Origin: Prostheceraeus crozeri
Taxonomy: Eukaryota; Platyhelminthes; Polycladida; Euryleptidae
Assembly (NCBI GenBank): GCA_907163375.1
Contig: CAJQUW010002986.1
Location: 190,001 to 254,000, forward strand
Length of the DNA stretch: 64,000 bases
Direction of reading: 5' to 3'
Of the stretch, positions 35,601 to 48,216 are shown piece by piece. Under the pieces are notes generated by a model. That model was not told where the DNA came from. It saw only the letters and a program-made list of their open reading frames with translations, and made no database searches. Numbering within the stretch: the first letter of the stretch is position 1; every line of letters starts with the position of its first letter. The translations under genes and the position numbers were made by a program.

Positions 35601-37340
35601 GAAAACTTAGCATAGAGGAAATTCCAATATCCTGTAGGAAACTAAAAAAAATGGAAAGGCAAGTTCTACAGCAATGATGCGAGTATTTGTATTGTGAAAA
35701 TTAGTACGTAGTAAAAATAAGCTTGTATGAACAGACTAGGTGATGCAGCGAAATTTTTCGTTCCATTCCCACTGAAAAATACGGTAATTTCCATAATCTC
35801 AATCCCATAAAGTGAAAATTATCCCAATCATTTTTAGCCTTATGTTTTCAAAAATATGTCGTCCCTTTATCATAATGATTTCCTTTTTGCTCTTTTTAAT
35901 TTGTTCTATTAGGCCTGCTGCGATGCAGAAGTGGGCGCTTTTACTTAACAGACTTCAACTTGGAATTCCGCTACCGTTATTTCATTATTAAATTTCATTT
36001 CCTTAGTTCGCTAGAAGAATTCTTTTACATTTCTTCCCTACATGCGCGGTGTATATTGTTCATGTATGAAGGCTGTTTGCACATTGCGGCTCGTTGTCCA
36101 TTTTATGATCAACAAGGCAATCGATTGGAGGTCAAACATCATTAGCTCCCACGCATGCCATTGCAGGCTTATAATAATCTAAATACCGGTAATCCAGTAT
36201 GATTCCATTATTATCCATGCAGACGAATTTTGTCCATCATTGATTTCGAACATGCCAAATAATATTCATAAAATGAAAAGCACTCGAATTTGCAAAAGAA
36301 ATGACCGTGAAAACCCAACCCAGAAATTAGGTTCAATAAACAAATTTAATTAATTTGTTATTTGACTTCAGATCCTTCAGATTTCTATTGACTCAGAACA
36401 TTTGAATTTCACTTGATGTGGTATTACATTCATAGAAGAAATTATACCGAAAATGTGAGAAATGGAGTTTCTTCATGTGGTATTTGAACACACTGTCCCA
36501 TTCCCACCCCATTTTCCATGGAATTCCCATTGGCACCAACGAACCTGAAACACTACTCAATATTTCATGTATGAGAAAACACCGACAGGTAAAATCGTAT
36601 TGATCAATGATTAGTACTTGATGACATGTGTAAGAATGACATTTCCTTTGTTTTGTTTCATATTTCGCTGTCTTAGCGTTTCCAATTCTTATTGACAAAC
36701 ACGGAATTTGATGAATCTTGTCGGGATAGAGAATGATTACCTGACATCTAGAAATTCCCCAATTTCTAAATTGTCATCACTCAAATGATATTTTCTTCCT
36801 TACCAAAATTCATCAGACATATTTTGGCCTATAAACCGTTCCAACAATCCCGCTCAACCTGACCGCAATCTCAGGAATGCTTTGAAATATCCTCAAATAG
36901 CATTCAAATAAAAATTAGTCCTTTCGAAAACTGCAACGGATTCCTTGACATTCGTTATGAAAAAGGTCTCGAAGTCTGTGACTGACAGAGATAAAAAGTG
37001 ACAGAAAATTTACAATATGTGACTTCCATACTTACAAAAAATGATAAATGAGGATGATCTGGGGAAGGACGTTCACCAAGCATTTTCCAAATTCATACCA
37101 GATAGCCTCATCCCCCGAAAGATGGGCATTCACGTATTTGCGAGCCAAATAATTTGAATTTTACGTATTTGCTCGCATTTGTAATATGTTGTTGAAAGGA
37201 AACAAGGGATTATTAATATTCTTGTTAACAGAGGTTATTTTATTAAACATTTACGTCGTGGTGCCACACTTATCCTGTATAAACATATGAATTTTTACAA
37301 AAGTTTGGAATTTTTCATGTAAAGAGTTTTCTGCACAGAA
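32679..37340. other. AT-rich non-coding DNA
   Basis: About 4.7 kb without a supportable gene. A 107-codon open frame at 33755-34078 has one hydrophobic segment but no family resemblance. A diverged copy of the 7350-7500 repeat lies at about 34955-35110. Confidence 0.4.
34955..35110. repeat. Dispersed repeat, copy 2
   Basis: Diverged relative of 7350-7500. The shared core is ATTCAAAATNTNNAATCACC followed by AACTTTGAC and GATTTT, ending in TTTTTTGAC. Confidence 0.4.
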
Positions 37341-37349
37341 ATCAAATAT

Positions 37350-37870
37350 TTTGCTTATCTGCTTCGGTTTGCTAGAAGTGTGATTAATTCGAAATCGACG
37401 GCACATCGAGGAACCTATCAAGTGGGCAAAAAGGAATTCCTAATACCTTACAGAGATAGGAAAAAAGTGGTGCGTCGTTTGCGGATTAATGTGAGTTCCA
37501 GCATAGTGCTTCGATTGCCAAAATTCCTTCAGATTCGAAGAATTCAGATCATTGCGCACAAGTTTTCTCCATAATGTTGGCCCTTCCGATCATCATTAAA
37601 AAAAGTAGCAGGCGCACGAAAATTAGTTCACCTGATGACTTCACCACCGTCTTCCCACCATTCCTCACTGCATAGTGCATACACTGAATCGCATGTTAGC
37701 CAAGATGTGTGTTGGTGTGTGCGAAGTGATATCACAACACGCACGCATCTCTCACTGGCTCTGGTGTCCTCTGCTGACAGCAGATTGTTTGCCATTTCCA
37801 ATTGCAAGTGATACACGAATTATCCATTCGAGAAGGAACAAGTTGTCTAATTCTGCGATGTGCCATTTCG
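37350..37870. repeat. Dispersed repeat R, copy A
   Basis: Similar at roughly 70% by eye to 60690-60905 plus 61508-61815, in the same orientation. It includes an open stretch with KEFLIPYRDRKKVVRRLRIN and VLRLPKFLQIRR. There is no ATG in that frame at its start (it would begin at GTG, 37380), so it is not called a gene. Copy A is continuous where copy B is split by about 600 bp. The element class is unknown; a duplicated fragment of an old gene or transposon is possible. Confidence 0.6.
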
Positions 37871-40222
37871 ATATTAAGGCTACACACAATTCTTCCTGTC
37901 TAGGAAACCGAAGCGCGCGCAGATGAATCTAATTCTGTGGTTTTCTGGGTTCACCAAACAGGGCATGCAGGAAATTAAAGGACCCGAAATTCCTGCTGAC
38001 GAACCTAAAATGTGACTCACAGGTGTCGAGATTTTTGTTTGACAAGTTGTAATTTTCGTTCGCCCTTTGTGTTATGATAGCTGACAATTTGTATATTTTA
38101 ATATTAAAAAAAATTGACTTTGCCTGGTTTGCCTGTGGAGACGCTCGTCAGTCCTCTCAAGGGCCATCTAAATTTCATCTAAATTTTGCAATGTTGCACA
38201 TCATTTGAAATTTATTACACATTTGAACAGAGCATATTCAAAATGTTTGATCAAGCATTATAAGTGTAGATATTAGTGATTGATCATTTCCTACAATGGC
38301 ATGATTTATATCAGTACACATGTATAATTGTCTGATTAAATATAAAATTGAGTCGAAATTGATAATAGCACTTCAGCTGGAACTCCGGAACTCAAATTCC
38401 AAGGAATCTTACTTAACAGAATGGTCTGTGAGTGCACTGTGATTTGTGTATACATGTTGCAGGTACTAAGTTTGTGAATTAGTAGAAAGAAAGAAAGAAA
38501 CCGACCGATGCATGCATGTCGAAATTTACCGATGCATTCGAATTTTCGACGTCGCCGGCCGTCGACCCGATCCTGGATGGTCGTTTATAGCAACATCGAC
38601 CGGAATGACGGCTGGCTATTTTAGGGAAGCGACGGCTAAACTCCGACAGACTTTTCTAAAAGAGACAGCAGCCACCAATGCAACCACGGCTGTGGCCGGT
38701 TTCAATTCTGTCATCATTGTTTGCTATTCTTATGTTAATTCAGTCATAGTTCTGTTTTGTTATTTTATTTATCAACATGCTGTAATTTGTTTTGAGCAGC
38801 ATTTGCTAATATTGAAATGCAGAGTTTAAGCCAAGCTGCTAAAAGAAATAGTTGCAAATTGATGTTATAGCCTATTGCAAAATGTTCATCGTTCGACGGC
38901 CCTATCAAGCAAATAATCGATAAAAAGGGAGACAACTTTCCATTTTTCTGTTTCCATGACTTTCCGGAGTTTCACTGAGGAAGGTGCAAGATTGCGGAAA
39001 AAGTGAAAGAATTCAAAGACAATCTTCTGCAATATTGTGGGCACACAAAACTGCTGAAGAGGACTTGTCAAAATGTGACGAAGCAAACTCAGCATTTCCA
39101 AAGTTTAGATCAATCCCAAAAGAATCACCAAACGACAAAGGATGTCAACTTATAGATTCACATCCAGACGAGCCTTCGTAAAACGACGTACAACTCAAAA
39201 ATTATTTCGCGGCATTAATGCATTCGCTCATCTGCTGTAATTAGTGCATTCTTGCATTCTAATCGAGTCGCTGTCATTCATGCACCAGAGGAAAGGAGGC
39301 TCATGTCATCAGCAAATGGAGTAAGAACAGCGTTCCTTTCATACTTTTGGAAATTGTCACAAATAGCAATGAAGAAATTGAATGTGCCATACAAAGTTCC
39401 CCAATATTTTGCGACACTGTGCAGAAATCGCTTGTGAAAAAGATTGAACTGAAGCTGGTGACAACCCTTTATGTTCTGCGTGACATCTGAGACATCAAAC
39501 TTGCACTGCACAGTACAAATAAAATAAAATATATTTTTGCGGATAATTTATAAAGTTCTTCTGATAGAATTTTTTAAATTGGCAGATTACCAATTAGCAT
39601 AGTAGTGGTTAAATATATTGCTTACTTTTATAAATTAAACTTATTACCACTTTTAAGATAGACCCCGCTCACTGATAATCCCCGTACTTCAAAATTCTCT
39701 TTCTTAAATAGCTCCGCGAATTCGATTCGAAGGAACACGATAACTTGAATGAAACTGAATGATTTCTACATTGCATTCCTCTGCCTACAAAGTCTTCCTC
39801 TAATTTTTGAGTGATCTCAATCAGTCGTGATGTTTCATGCGAATTAATCTTCATGTCTCATAAAAGCAAAATATCAAAGTGAATCTCTTATGTATCAGAG
39901 AAATAGATCAACAAATTGAATTTTACGTAAATCTTTCCTCTAAGATTCCCATATAACTGAGTTCTTCAGCCAAGTCATTGCTCACATCTTTAGCTACCCA
40001 TCGGCGATTAGTCTTCATAGAAAGTCTGTTTGATTCCCATTGAAGAGTGGGTTAGTTATTTCCTCTCAAGCATATAATTGCTTGAGTTTAGTCACGCACC
40101 GACCAGGAAGAGTCAGAAGTTTGTTTGTAAAGCATTTGTACATCCGTTAAGTGAATGAGTTGTTTGCCTAACATGGTGTTGTTATGAATTTCTTCTTTCA
40201 TTAATCATCATCTACACATAAA
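37871..40222. other. AT-rich non-coding DNA with one GC-richer patch
   Basis: The patch at 38510-38710 is GC-richer than its surroundings but matches nothing I know. Open frames at 38984-39181 (+) and 39278-39511 (-) are unassigned. Confidence 0.4.
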
Positions 40223-40224
40223 TA

Positions 40225-41387
40225 CAGATTGTTTCATAAAAAATGGATCACCCTTAAACATCGCCTTAACTTCAACTTTGTCTAACTCCACCAAACTTGA
40301 ACGAATTTCTCTGAAATTTGGAAGATATGTCAGTTGTGCTTACTAATATCATTGTTGGAAATTTCAAGCATGAATATTGAGTTGTTTTCCTGTTATAGAT
40401 AAAAAAGTAGTAGATAATTTGATCTTCATTTAGCAATGTTACACAAAATCATACCTCACTCTTATAAAATTACATTTGTTTCCTTTGTTATGTAATATGT
40501 TGTTCTACAAGCCAAAAGCTATCAGGCAAAACAAAAATAAAGAAAATCGGTCAATCAGAGCCAGTATAGCACCATTATTCATCAACAATAATGTAACTGC
40601 TACATGTGATTAACTGGACTTCATGTTCCATAGCTTCCTTACTTCGTTGCGGTGGTGTTGGCAGCACTCCTGATTGCTTTCAGCTAGAAATCTATCTCTT
40701 ACCGGTTGAAAACAATACAAAGCACAAATGAACAATAACGAGATCGCATTCACAAAAGGCAAAGTGTCAGCCTTGCTAGAACTAGTGTTTTCTTTGCGAG
40801 CTACAAGCAAGCGACTAAATGTCCCTTACACAAATGTGCATCGATGGCATAATGATGATTTTCGACTCTGTCGTAAAGAGGGCTCTGGCCGTCCACGCAA
40901 AACATCCAAACGTAGAAACATCAGTCCGTCTGAAGGATAGTGATGGTCAGGAGTAGTAGAGTCAACTTATGCAAGTCTCAATTAGGGCTTAGGACATTAT
41001 CTTGGCCAGCTCGTTCTCCTGATCTGAATCCCATAGAAAATGTATGGAGTATTCTAAATCGTAGCGTTCGTCGTTCACTGCTACCTACAGATGGCGTATC
41101 ACAACTTACGTCACTGTTAAAAAGAGAGTGGAGAAAGTTAGATCAGTCAAAAATCAACGATATCATCGAATCAATGCCTAGACGAATTGGTAATGTCATT
41201 GACAATAAAGGTAGGGCCACAAAATATTAGCTTCTTAAGAACCGTTACTGTATCATAGCTTATCAGATTATATAAGGACATTTAAATATATTAGGGACAT
41301 GAAATAACATGCAAAATGCTTTCTGTATCATACTTATGTTTTATTTAGTCAAATTTTAGGATGATCCACTTTTTATGAAACGGACTG
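40225..41387 (+). mobile_element. Tc1-like transposon, internally deleted
   Basis: A 1163-bp element lies between TA at 40223-40224 and 41388-41389. The inverted ends pair as CAGATTGTTTCATAAAAAAT (left) and CAGTCCGTTTCATAAAAAGT (right, reversed). Autonomous relatives are about 1.6 kb, so roughly 0.5 kb is missing, all from the transposase gene. Confidence 0.88.
40728..41230 (+). pseudogene. Tc1-type transposase with the middle deleted
   Basis: The first part (40728-40940) is a helix-turn-helix domain with VPYTNVHRWHNDD and the GRPRKTS linker that normally joins the two DNA-binding motifs. The second part (40940-41230) starts near the end of the catalytic core: WPARSPDLNPIENVW with the third acidic residue, then the usual C-terminal SMPRRIGNVIDNKGRATKY. 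The first two catalytic Asp residues and the second helix-turn-helix are gone. The two pieces abut at about 40940 in different frames. Confidence 0.82.
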
Positions 41388-41389
41388 TA

Positions 41390-42560
41390 GTTCAATTAAT
41401 GAGTGCATATTTACTTCTATAAATTGCCTGAGTAAGACAGATTCATTTACTTTCATTGAGCTTGTTACTAGGAAGCATTAAGAAAAATTCATCAGTCAGC
41501 TTTAATCCAAATTATCAGAAATGATCAGAAATGAACAATACTTGTGAAATAATAAAGAGTATTACAAAAAAGCTGTTCAAAAACTGTTAAAAACTGTGCA
41601 CATGCAGTTTAAGCCGAATATTCGGTAATTTCTTAGTCTATTGACGAAATATTGCAAGTTTATGAAGCCCGTAGTGTATGAAATGCGCATGCAGCGTTAC
41701 ATTTGTACAAAGACAAATTTAAGAAGTGCGAGACTGTGAATCCGAGAATTTGAGTGAGTGAGCGAACGAGATTTTCATCCGCTCACTGTTGAACGAGTGA
41801 ACTGAGCAAGCGGAATATTCCAGATGTTGCCACTGAACAGAACTGAACTCAGAATCTTGCTGGAGAACGAACTTTACTTGTGAATTTCAAATTCTTCAGT
41901 TCTCATCCACATATTGGCATTGATAGCAAATTTACGAAATTCTCAACATATACTTACGAACTTATCAAATCAATATGCTGTAGGCATGCATTGTACATGC
42001 ATGTGATTCTAGTGGGCCACCAGTTTGAGGTATTTTCAATTTTAGAATCATCCAAGTGGGATATGCAAGGAGACACCCTAGTAACGCACAAGCACATTGC
42101 CATGCAACAGGGCAGCAGAGGTGGCTTTTCTAACAGCCGCCGTCACACCGTCTCAAACCTAGACAAGATACCCGTTTACAGCCTTCGACAAAAAGCCTCC
42201 TCCGTCTACATAGCCCTAAGCAGAACTGTAGAAGTCTCTCTAATCCAACAGCCGCATCCGCTTCCGAGCAAAACGCTCGCCTGCGCCTCTACATTCCTGC
42301 CACATGTATGCCGTCTCACAAAGTGAACGGAAGAACTGAGAGGACTAACCTTCTTTAGTAATCTGAACGGCAAATTCCAAATGAGCGGCGAACCGAGTGG
42401 GTGGAATAAACGTTAAATGAACGAGGAACTGAGTGAATTGAAAGGATTGCCTCGTTCGAAAACACTGCTACGAAATCTGCGCATCCAATTTTAACAAGAT
42501 GAAAAAACACATTCTTAGAGCTCGTCCACATGATCAACAAATCTAGAGGACAAGTTGGCG
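41390..42560. other. Non-coding DNA with GC-richer patch
   Basis: GAGTGAGTGAGCGAACGAG-type words around 41750-41815 and 42390-42460 look like the ends of an unknown inverted-repeat element. The GC-richer segment 42100-42320 between them has a 148-codon open frame without recognisable similarity. Confidence 0.35.
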
Positions 42561-42563
42561 TAC

Positions 42564-43095
42564 TAATGATTCACTGCCTCCAGCTTCCACGAAGTCGAAA
42601 TAGAATTTCAATACGCTTGCTCTTGGCGCCACCATGAAAAATGGCTTCGAACAGTCTTCGAACTGCTAACGCGGCATGAAGATCCCCAAGACCAGCGAAG
42701 AACACCCTCCATGATCGTGTCAAGAGCAAGTAAAGCTTTCAGTGTGCATTATGACGTTACATTCCTGGTTTGTTTACATGGCAAAAGCAACCGCTTCCAG
42801 GCGACCTCGGATAATCGATCTAATGATTCAATGCCACCGGCTTTCACGAGGTCACCGGAAGCTCATGTGCTTCACGAGAGGAGCACGAGGTTCACGAGGT
42901 CACGATCATGGAGGGTGTGATTCGCTGGTCTTGTTGATCTTCATGCCGCGTTAGCAGTTCGAAGACTGGGTTCGATTCCCAGCCGGCAAGCCATTTTTCA
43001 TGGTGGTGCCAAGAGCAAGGCGTATTGAAATATCATTTCGACCTCGTGAAAGCCGGGGGGCATTGAATCATTAGATCGATTATCCGAGGTCGCCC
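42564..43095. repeat. Inverted duplication of a repeat unit
   Basis: Left arm 42564-42720 pairs with right arm 42901-43073. For example, TTCATGCCGCGTTAGCAGTT on the right mirrors AACTGCTAACGCGGCATGAA on the left. A third partial copy at 42801-42855 pairs with 43040-43095. The arms differ by small indels, including loss from the left arm of most of the tRNA-like T-arm. No protein is encoded. A SINE-like unit inserted or duplicated head to head is the likeliest origin. Confidence 0.75.
42944..42988 (+). repeat. Shortened tRNA-like unit
   Basis: TGCCG at 42944-42948 can pair with CGGCA at 42984-42988 as an acceptor stem. TTAGCAGTT resembles an A box. CTGGG-TTCGATT-CCCAG (42966-42982) is a perfect T-arm with the B box GGTTCGATTCC. 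The whole is 45 nt, and the anticodon arm is missing. It is therefore not a functional nuclear tRNA, but fits the promoter head of a tRNA-derived SINE with a deletion. Confidence 0.5.
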
Positions 43096-43125
43096 GGAAG
43101 CGGCTGCTATTGTGAAGTAGGCGTA

Positions 43126-43920
43126 CTTGTGCCACGAAAGACACATCAGTGTTTGGCAGGTCCTTTAGGGTGCCGTGATAGGCTCTAGGAGTGGCCCCAG
43201 CCACAGAGGTGTCACAAAGGTGTTGCGAAAGGTTCTAGGAGTATCGAAAAACATAAGTCGCCGCAATTGTCCTACGTCGCTAGCAAAGTATGCTATAAAT
43301 GTAAAATTACAAATACGAGCGACATTGGAAAGATTAAACTGAGAGTGTATCTGCACCAGGATGCCGAATAATTCTTTACGGAAAGCTTAAGACTCAAGTA
43401 TTCGTCACAGTCACTCGCACGGAGCAAGAGCAAGAGCGCGCATGTGTAAAATGAGTAATGTTTGCTTTTTGATGTAGTGTGGTTTACGTAAAATTCATGC
43501 AAGAACTGCATTGGTAAGAGGTACATATGATATAGTATTTCGCTTCCAGTGAGCGTTTCTATAGTCTGTGCGAATGCTCATTTTAAATTGAATTTTGAGA
43601 TAAGTGGAAAGAAAGCTGTCGGAACGAAAATTCAGTCAAACACTAATTACTCAGCGTTAGGAATGTGCAGAAGCTGCAAACAACTCTTTAGAAAAAGCCA
43701 TGGCAACAAATTATATCAGATCAGACTCGACCTTTTCATGCATAATGGTGGAAATGGAAGTCAACGATCTAATTACTCCACACTCATGTTTCCCATGAAT
43801 ATTTCATTTTATATTTTAATTCAATTTATTCTTGCTTTATATGTTGATCTTATTCTGATCAATGCACATATTCAAAAATATTTGTTTGCATGTATTTTGA
43901 TTGATACAATAGGGAGGGAG
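43126..43920. other. Non-coding DNA
   Basis: No supported feature. A 124-codon open frame at 43549-43923 shows no known domain and runs into the next transposon end. Confidence 0.4.
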
Positions 43921-43922
43921 TA

Positions 43923-44873
43923 GGGTAAAATCTGGTGTTATCGACAGTAAAATGGTTTTCGTGCTCTCTCAGAGGTATTTCTTGGTTTTGATATAAACTG
44001 TAATATCCAACTAATATCTTCTTACTCGTATTTGTTAGTTCATCGATTGAATTTATGATTCTAGGTGAAGACCAAGGTGTGTAAACTTTAATGATGTTCG
44101 TATAATATCGACAGTCCCAAAAAGAAAAGTCAAAATTTGCCAGGTATAGTAGACTAAAGACATTATATACTGTATGAAAAGAAACTTAAGACATTTGTTG
44201 TTTGTTTGACAGTCCGAGAAGGTGGAATTTCATGACTGAGAGCAGTCTAGATAGGCGAGTCCATCTTCTTCAAAGAAAAAGAAGAATTCCTCACATTTTT
44301 CATGCATGTGACGCAAGCGTGTAACGCAGCGGAGAGTGATGAAGTTTCTCATTTTCAGACAATCAAAGAGACAACAGATGTACAAAATGTCGCTTAATGT
44401 AATATATAGTGTCTCCAGTTTATCTTACTTGTCTTTTTTCAGGCCTTCTTAGAGAACTGCCGATGTCGCCCTGCAATGTGTCGATATTATGTGAATATCA
44501 CTACAGACTGCACACCTCACATTTCACCTAACATCAGAAATTCAATCGATGGATAAATGGATTCGAGAAGGAAGAGATTTTTTGGATATCTTAGCTCATA
44601 TCAAAAATGAGAAATGCAACCGTGAGAGCCCTAAAACTGTTTTGAACTGTCGATATTACCCTACATTTTCCACGCATGGTCTGAATAGACCTAATAATTC
44701 ATATAGAGATACATTCAAATCTTGTGAAGGCGATATTCTATGAGACAGTAAACAATAATGATAAAATACTGGCTATTTAGTCATTATCTTGCTGAAAAAA
44801 TGCTGTTTGGTAGCTATCAACATTTTTCATTTTGGAAAGGTGGCTTAGCTTTCGATGCTACCCGACTCTACCC
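43923..44873. mobile_element. TAGGGTARAGTC-end element, TA target
   Basis: The left end after TA is GGGTAAAATCTGGTGTTATC and the right end is the mirror of GGGTAGAGTCGGGTAGCATC, followed by TA. A second, internal right-type end lies at 44648-44661 (CTGTCGATATTACC, then CTA), so either two related elements are nested or one end was duplicated. No transposase was recognised. Confidence 0.6.
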
Positions 44874-44875
44874 TA

Positions 44876-47321
44876 TGTCAAAAATTTACATTTTTTATTA
44901 TCCACCGTCTAACTCAGCCCAACTCAAAAGGCAATCTAGCTTAATCGTGCAGCAGAATTTCCAGAATAAGATTGCTACACTAGCCACAGCAAAATCGTGA
45001 TTTTGATTCTTCAGATTTCTGAAGGTTTTTAAAAATTGAAAATACGCATAACGATTATCAGATTCGAATTAATTAAAATTAAGCTCCGATTTTCGACTAT
45101 CTGAATTTACGATTCGCTCATCCTTTTAAAAGTAATTTAATTCGATTTCCTTAATTAGGGATTTTCATTGGAACTCTGAAAAATATCATTTATACATGGT
45201 TCATTTACATCATTTACAACAATGTTAATGATGAAGTGATTGCACAAGATGAATTTCTTTTTACAATTGCCATCAAAAAGTGAACCATATATGAAGACTA
45301 CCGGTACTTAGAGAAAAGCATAACCGGGTGCCGTTAGCTTCTATTTATAGCGTAATGCATTTGCACCAAGAGAAATTAAAGAAAAGTAATTCCATGGCAT
45401 TGCAAATCAAGCTTTACTTATCTTCCATAGCAAGTCAAGTTACATCTGGATTGCCCGTATGTCATCTAAATACATGAAATCATGCTTGTTGATCCTATAC
45501 ACTTCCTCAATAGTATAATGAGTGCTATTTAACACTAATTTCATCTGGCACAATCTCAAGGAATACTGAGGAATCTTTGGCTTATCAGTTATAGTCAAAG
45601 ATTATAGTTAAGTTTGATCAGAGGGACTGGGAAAGCCCCAAAAATGCAAGATTTCTAGAATCAATAGAGTACAAGAAAAGTGAGAAAATGGTGACGTAGA
45701 CCTCACGAAATCGAACTGTCGTTTCTAGATTATCAACAGTTCGACTCGGTTATCCGATCCGTGCAGCGAATTTTATTCTAATTCGATTATCCGATTCTGA
45801 AATGAAGTTCAGTTTTCCCGATAATCGGAAAGTCTGATATGCCCACTTCTGGATTTGATCAGTGTTAAAACATAAACATAAATGATTATATAAAATTCAA
45901 GCGATAGATGACTTCTGAAACGGTGCTATCGAACATAATACCTCGAACACTTGACATGCATGTTGCTGATAGTTTGCTAATGAATTGAAGATCCAAATGT
46001 GCAAACTGATCTTTTCCTTCATTCCTCTCAGCTCATGTACGCCAGATGCATCTATAATGAGATGTAATTGCAGTAGTTAAAGGAAAATGTCATTTCATTC
46101 ATCTTCTGCAGACGCCTTCGTGGAAACGCAAGAATTTGATTCACTCAATAATTCCTCTAGATAAACGAAGTCATTGATACTTTTCTTAACTAGCATCAAG
46201 TAGGGAATGTCTACATGTGCGTTTCGTCTTTACAATACAGCTTCAAGTATTCCTCTTTCATAAATCAATATTAAAAAGTATTAACTTTTTGTCATAAAGC
46301 AGATGCGTCTGAAGATTTCGTCTGATACGAGATATTCAAATAAAATAGTTTCAATCAAACACCACTAAAGGATCAACGACTGTTAAAAGGCATGATGTAG
46401 GCAAAATTCATTCATGTTTGCAAGATATTCGGATTTAAGTGACTTAAAAAAACAATCACTTATCTGAAGTGCTCTGTTATTTAATGTTAAACTACTTCTC
46501 CTCCTTCGTAAAAATACATTAAAATACGGGTTATGCAAATCTGAATAAAATGTGATTGTTTGGAAATTGGCGCTTCATTTTTCTTAAAATTTTCTAGGTT
46601 AATATTTGCAATGTGAAAATGTTGAAGGAAATAAGAAGACTTTCTGTAGTTTGAGCATAGCTTTCTTGTACACGGTGCATCAATGACAATTATCAAAATA
46701 ATCCATACATCAATAATGTTGGGTTATAAGAATTTGACCCTAATCTGACTGTTGGATCGGCCTTCGAGTCTCGTTACATGAATTTTCCACATTAGGAAAT
46801 GAGAAATCGCAAAATAATACAACTTTGGGAATTTTATACAATTATCCGCATTTCTCGAACTTAACATTGCAGAAGGCCGGTAAAAGTAGACTACCAAGAA
46901 TACCAGAAGGAATAATTTCTGACCCATTCAGTGAAAATTTTTGTTGAAAACTTTAGAGTATCATATGCTTATTCATGTTTACAATTTTGATGCAAGAATC
47001 AAGTAATTTATCTTTAAGTTCTTGTCTACTGAGTCTATTTTACTTTGCATGATATCTTGATGAGCTAACATTGAAAGATATTCAGATAATATTCTACGTG
47101 TATCATAGACCGAATTAAATTTCGTGTTGTAGACCTATGTAATTTCCAATCTAAGCAGTTATAGACCTATGTGATTTTCAAGCCAAGGAATGCATGTTGC
47201 TCGCACATGAATGCCGATAGATATAGCAACTCAAACAGCACAGTTTGACATATGACAATGAATTTGAACTGAGAGGAGAACATCCCGCAAAATTCGACTG
47301 CAGGCGTAGGTAGTCGGTACA
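44876..47321. other. AT-rich non-coding DNA
   Basis: No gene recognised. A hAT-like right end (mirror of CAGAAGTGGGCA) finishes near 45850, but its left partner is not convincing. Confidence 0.4.
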
Positions 47322-47329
47322 TTTTAAAT

Positions 47330-48033
47330 CAGGGATTCGCAGTCCTATCATTTTGGTAGGACTCCGACTCCGGATGGCCAATATGTAAAGCCTAGTTTTT
47401 CGAAAAATTAACTGGTAGCCTACATCATAGATCATTATAGGCTTACCTGAACCTATGTTTAGGGATCATTGCTGTATCAATTATCAATCATTTTCGATGA
47501 AAGTTCATCAAATGTCACTTTGAGTTGGATGCATACAACTCGGCTCCTCCCATCTTGTTGATGTGTGCTTCACACGGATTTTCTCCAGTCTCTACAAGGT
47601 AGGAAAATCCCCCATCCTTCTTCAAAAATATGAGTGCACTTTTTATTTTAATATGAGCTTTAGAGGACCCATCACACACGATTAACGTGAGGGTAAGAGG
47701 ATAATGTTCTCAAACAAACTAGTATTTCATTTTTGTATCTGATGTGACCTTTGGTGTGTAAGTGTGATCGAGGCTAGGAGGGCCTTCTTCTCTATTAAAT
47801 CACCGAGTGAAAAGACAATCCCTTTTCACCATCACGGTTCATTCCCTCAACTATTACAAGCTTTGCATGCACTGCTGTCTCTGTACTTTTGTTTGACGGA
47901 GAAAGTTGACATCAAGACAGTGACAGCTATATGCACGAAATAAATCATTTGTTTGTATTATATTTCGGGTTTAGTTATAGGCCCGAGTCCAGCAAAAATG
48001 ATAGGACTCTGGGACTCAGACTCCGCATCCCTG
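47330..48033. mobile_element. hAT-type non-autonomous element
   Basis: A 704-bp element has CAGGGATTCGCAGTCC at the left and the mirror of CAGGGATGCGGAGTCTGAG at the right. The 8-bp flanks are TTTTAAAT (47322-47329) and TTTTGAAT (48034-48041), matching at 7 of 8. The subterminal block CCTATCATTTTNG is shared by both ends in inverted orientation. No transposase frame. Confidence 0.87.
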
Positions 48034-48216
48034 TTTTGAATCTGATATTCTAGCTAAAGAATAAAAGGTATCTGAAATATTCTGTTTTTGCTTTACTGGG
48101 AAAACTTGTTCCATTTTGGATAAACTTAAACAGAAATCACATTATTATAATATACAACAGAGTGCATTGTAAAATGATTTTGTGCTGAATGAAAAGTGAT
48201 ATTGTAGTATACCACA

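Noticed and set aside
42100-42330. GC-richer patch read as a gene
   Set aside because: The 148-codon frame has no resemblance to known proteins, and the patch lies between inverted-repeat-like flanks; more likely element filler.
43549-43923. 124-codon open frame
   Set aside because: No domain, it ends at a transposon terminus, and its composition is the same as the non-coding flanks.
45617-45850. Possible short hAT element ending in the mirror of CAGAAGTGGGCA
   Set aside because: The right end is hAT-like, but the best left partner matches poorly and the 8-bp flanks agree at only 6 positions.
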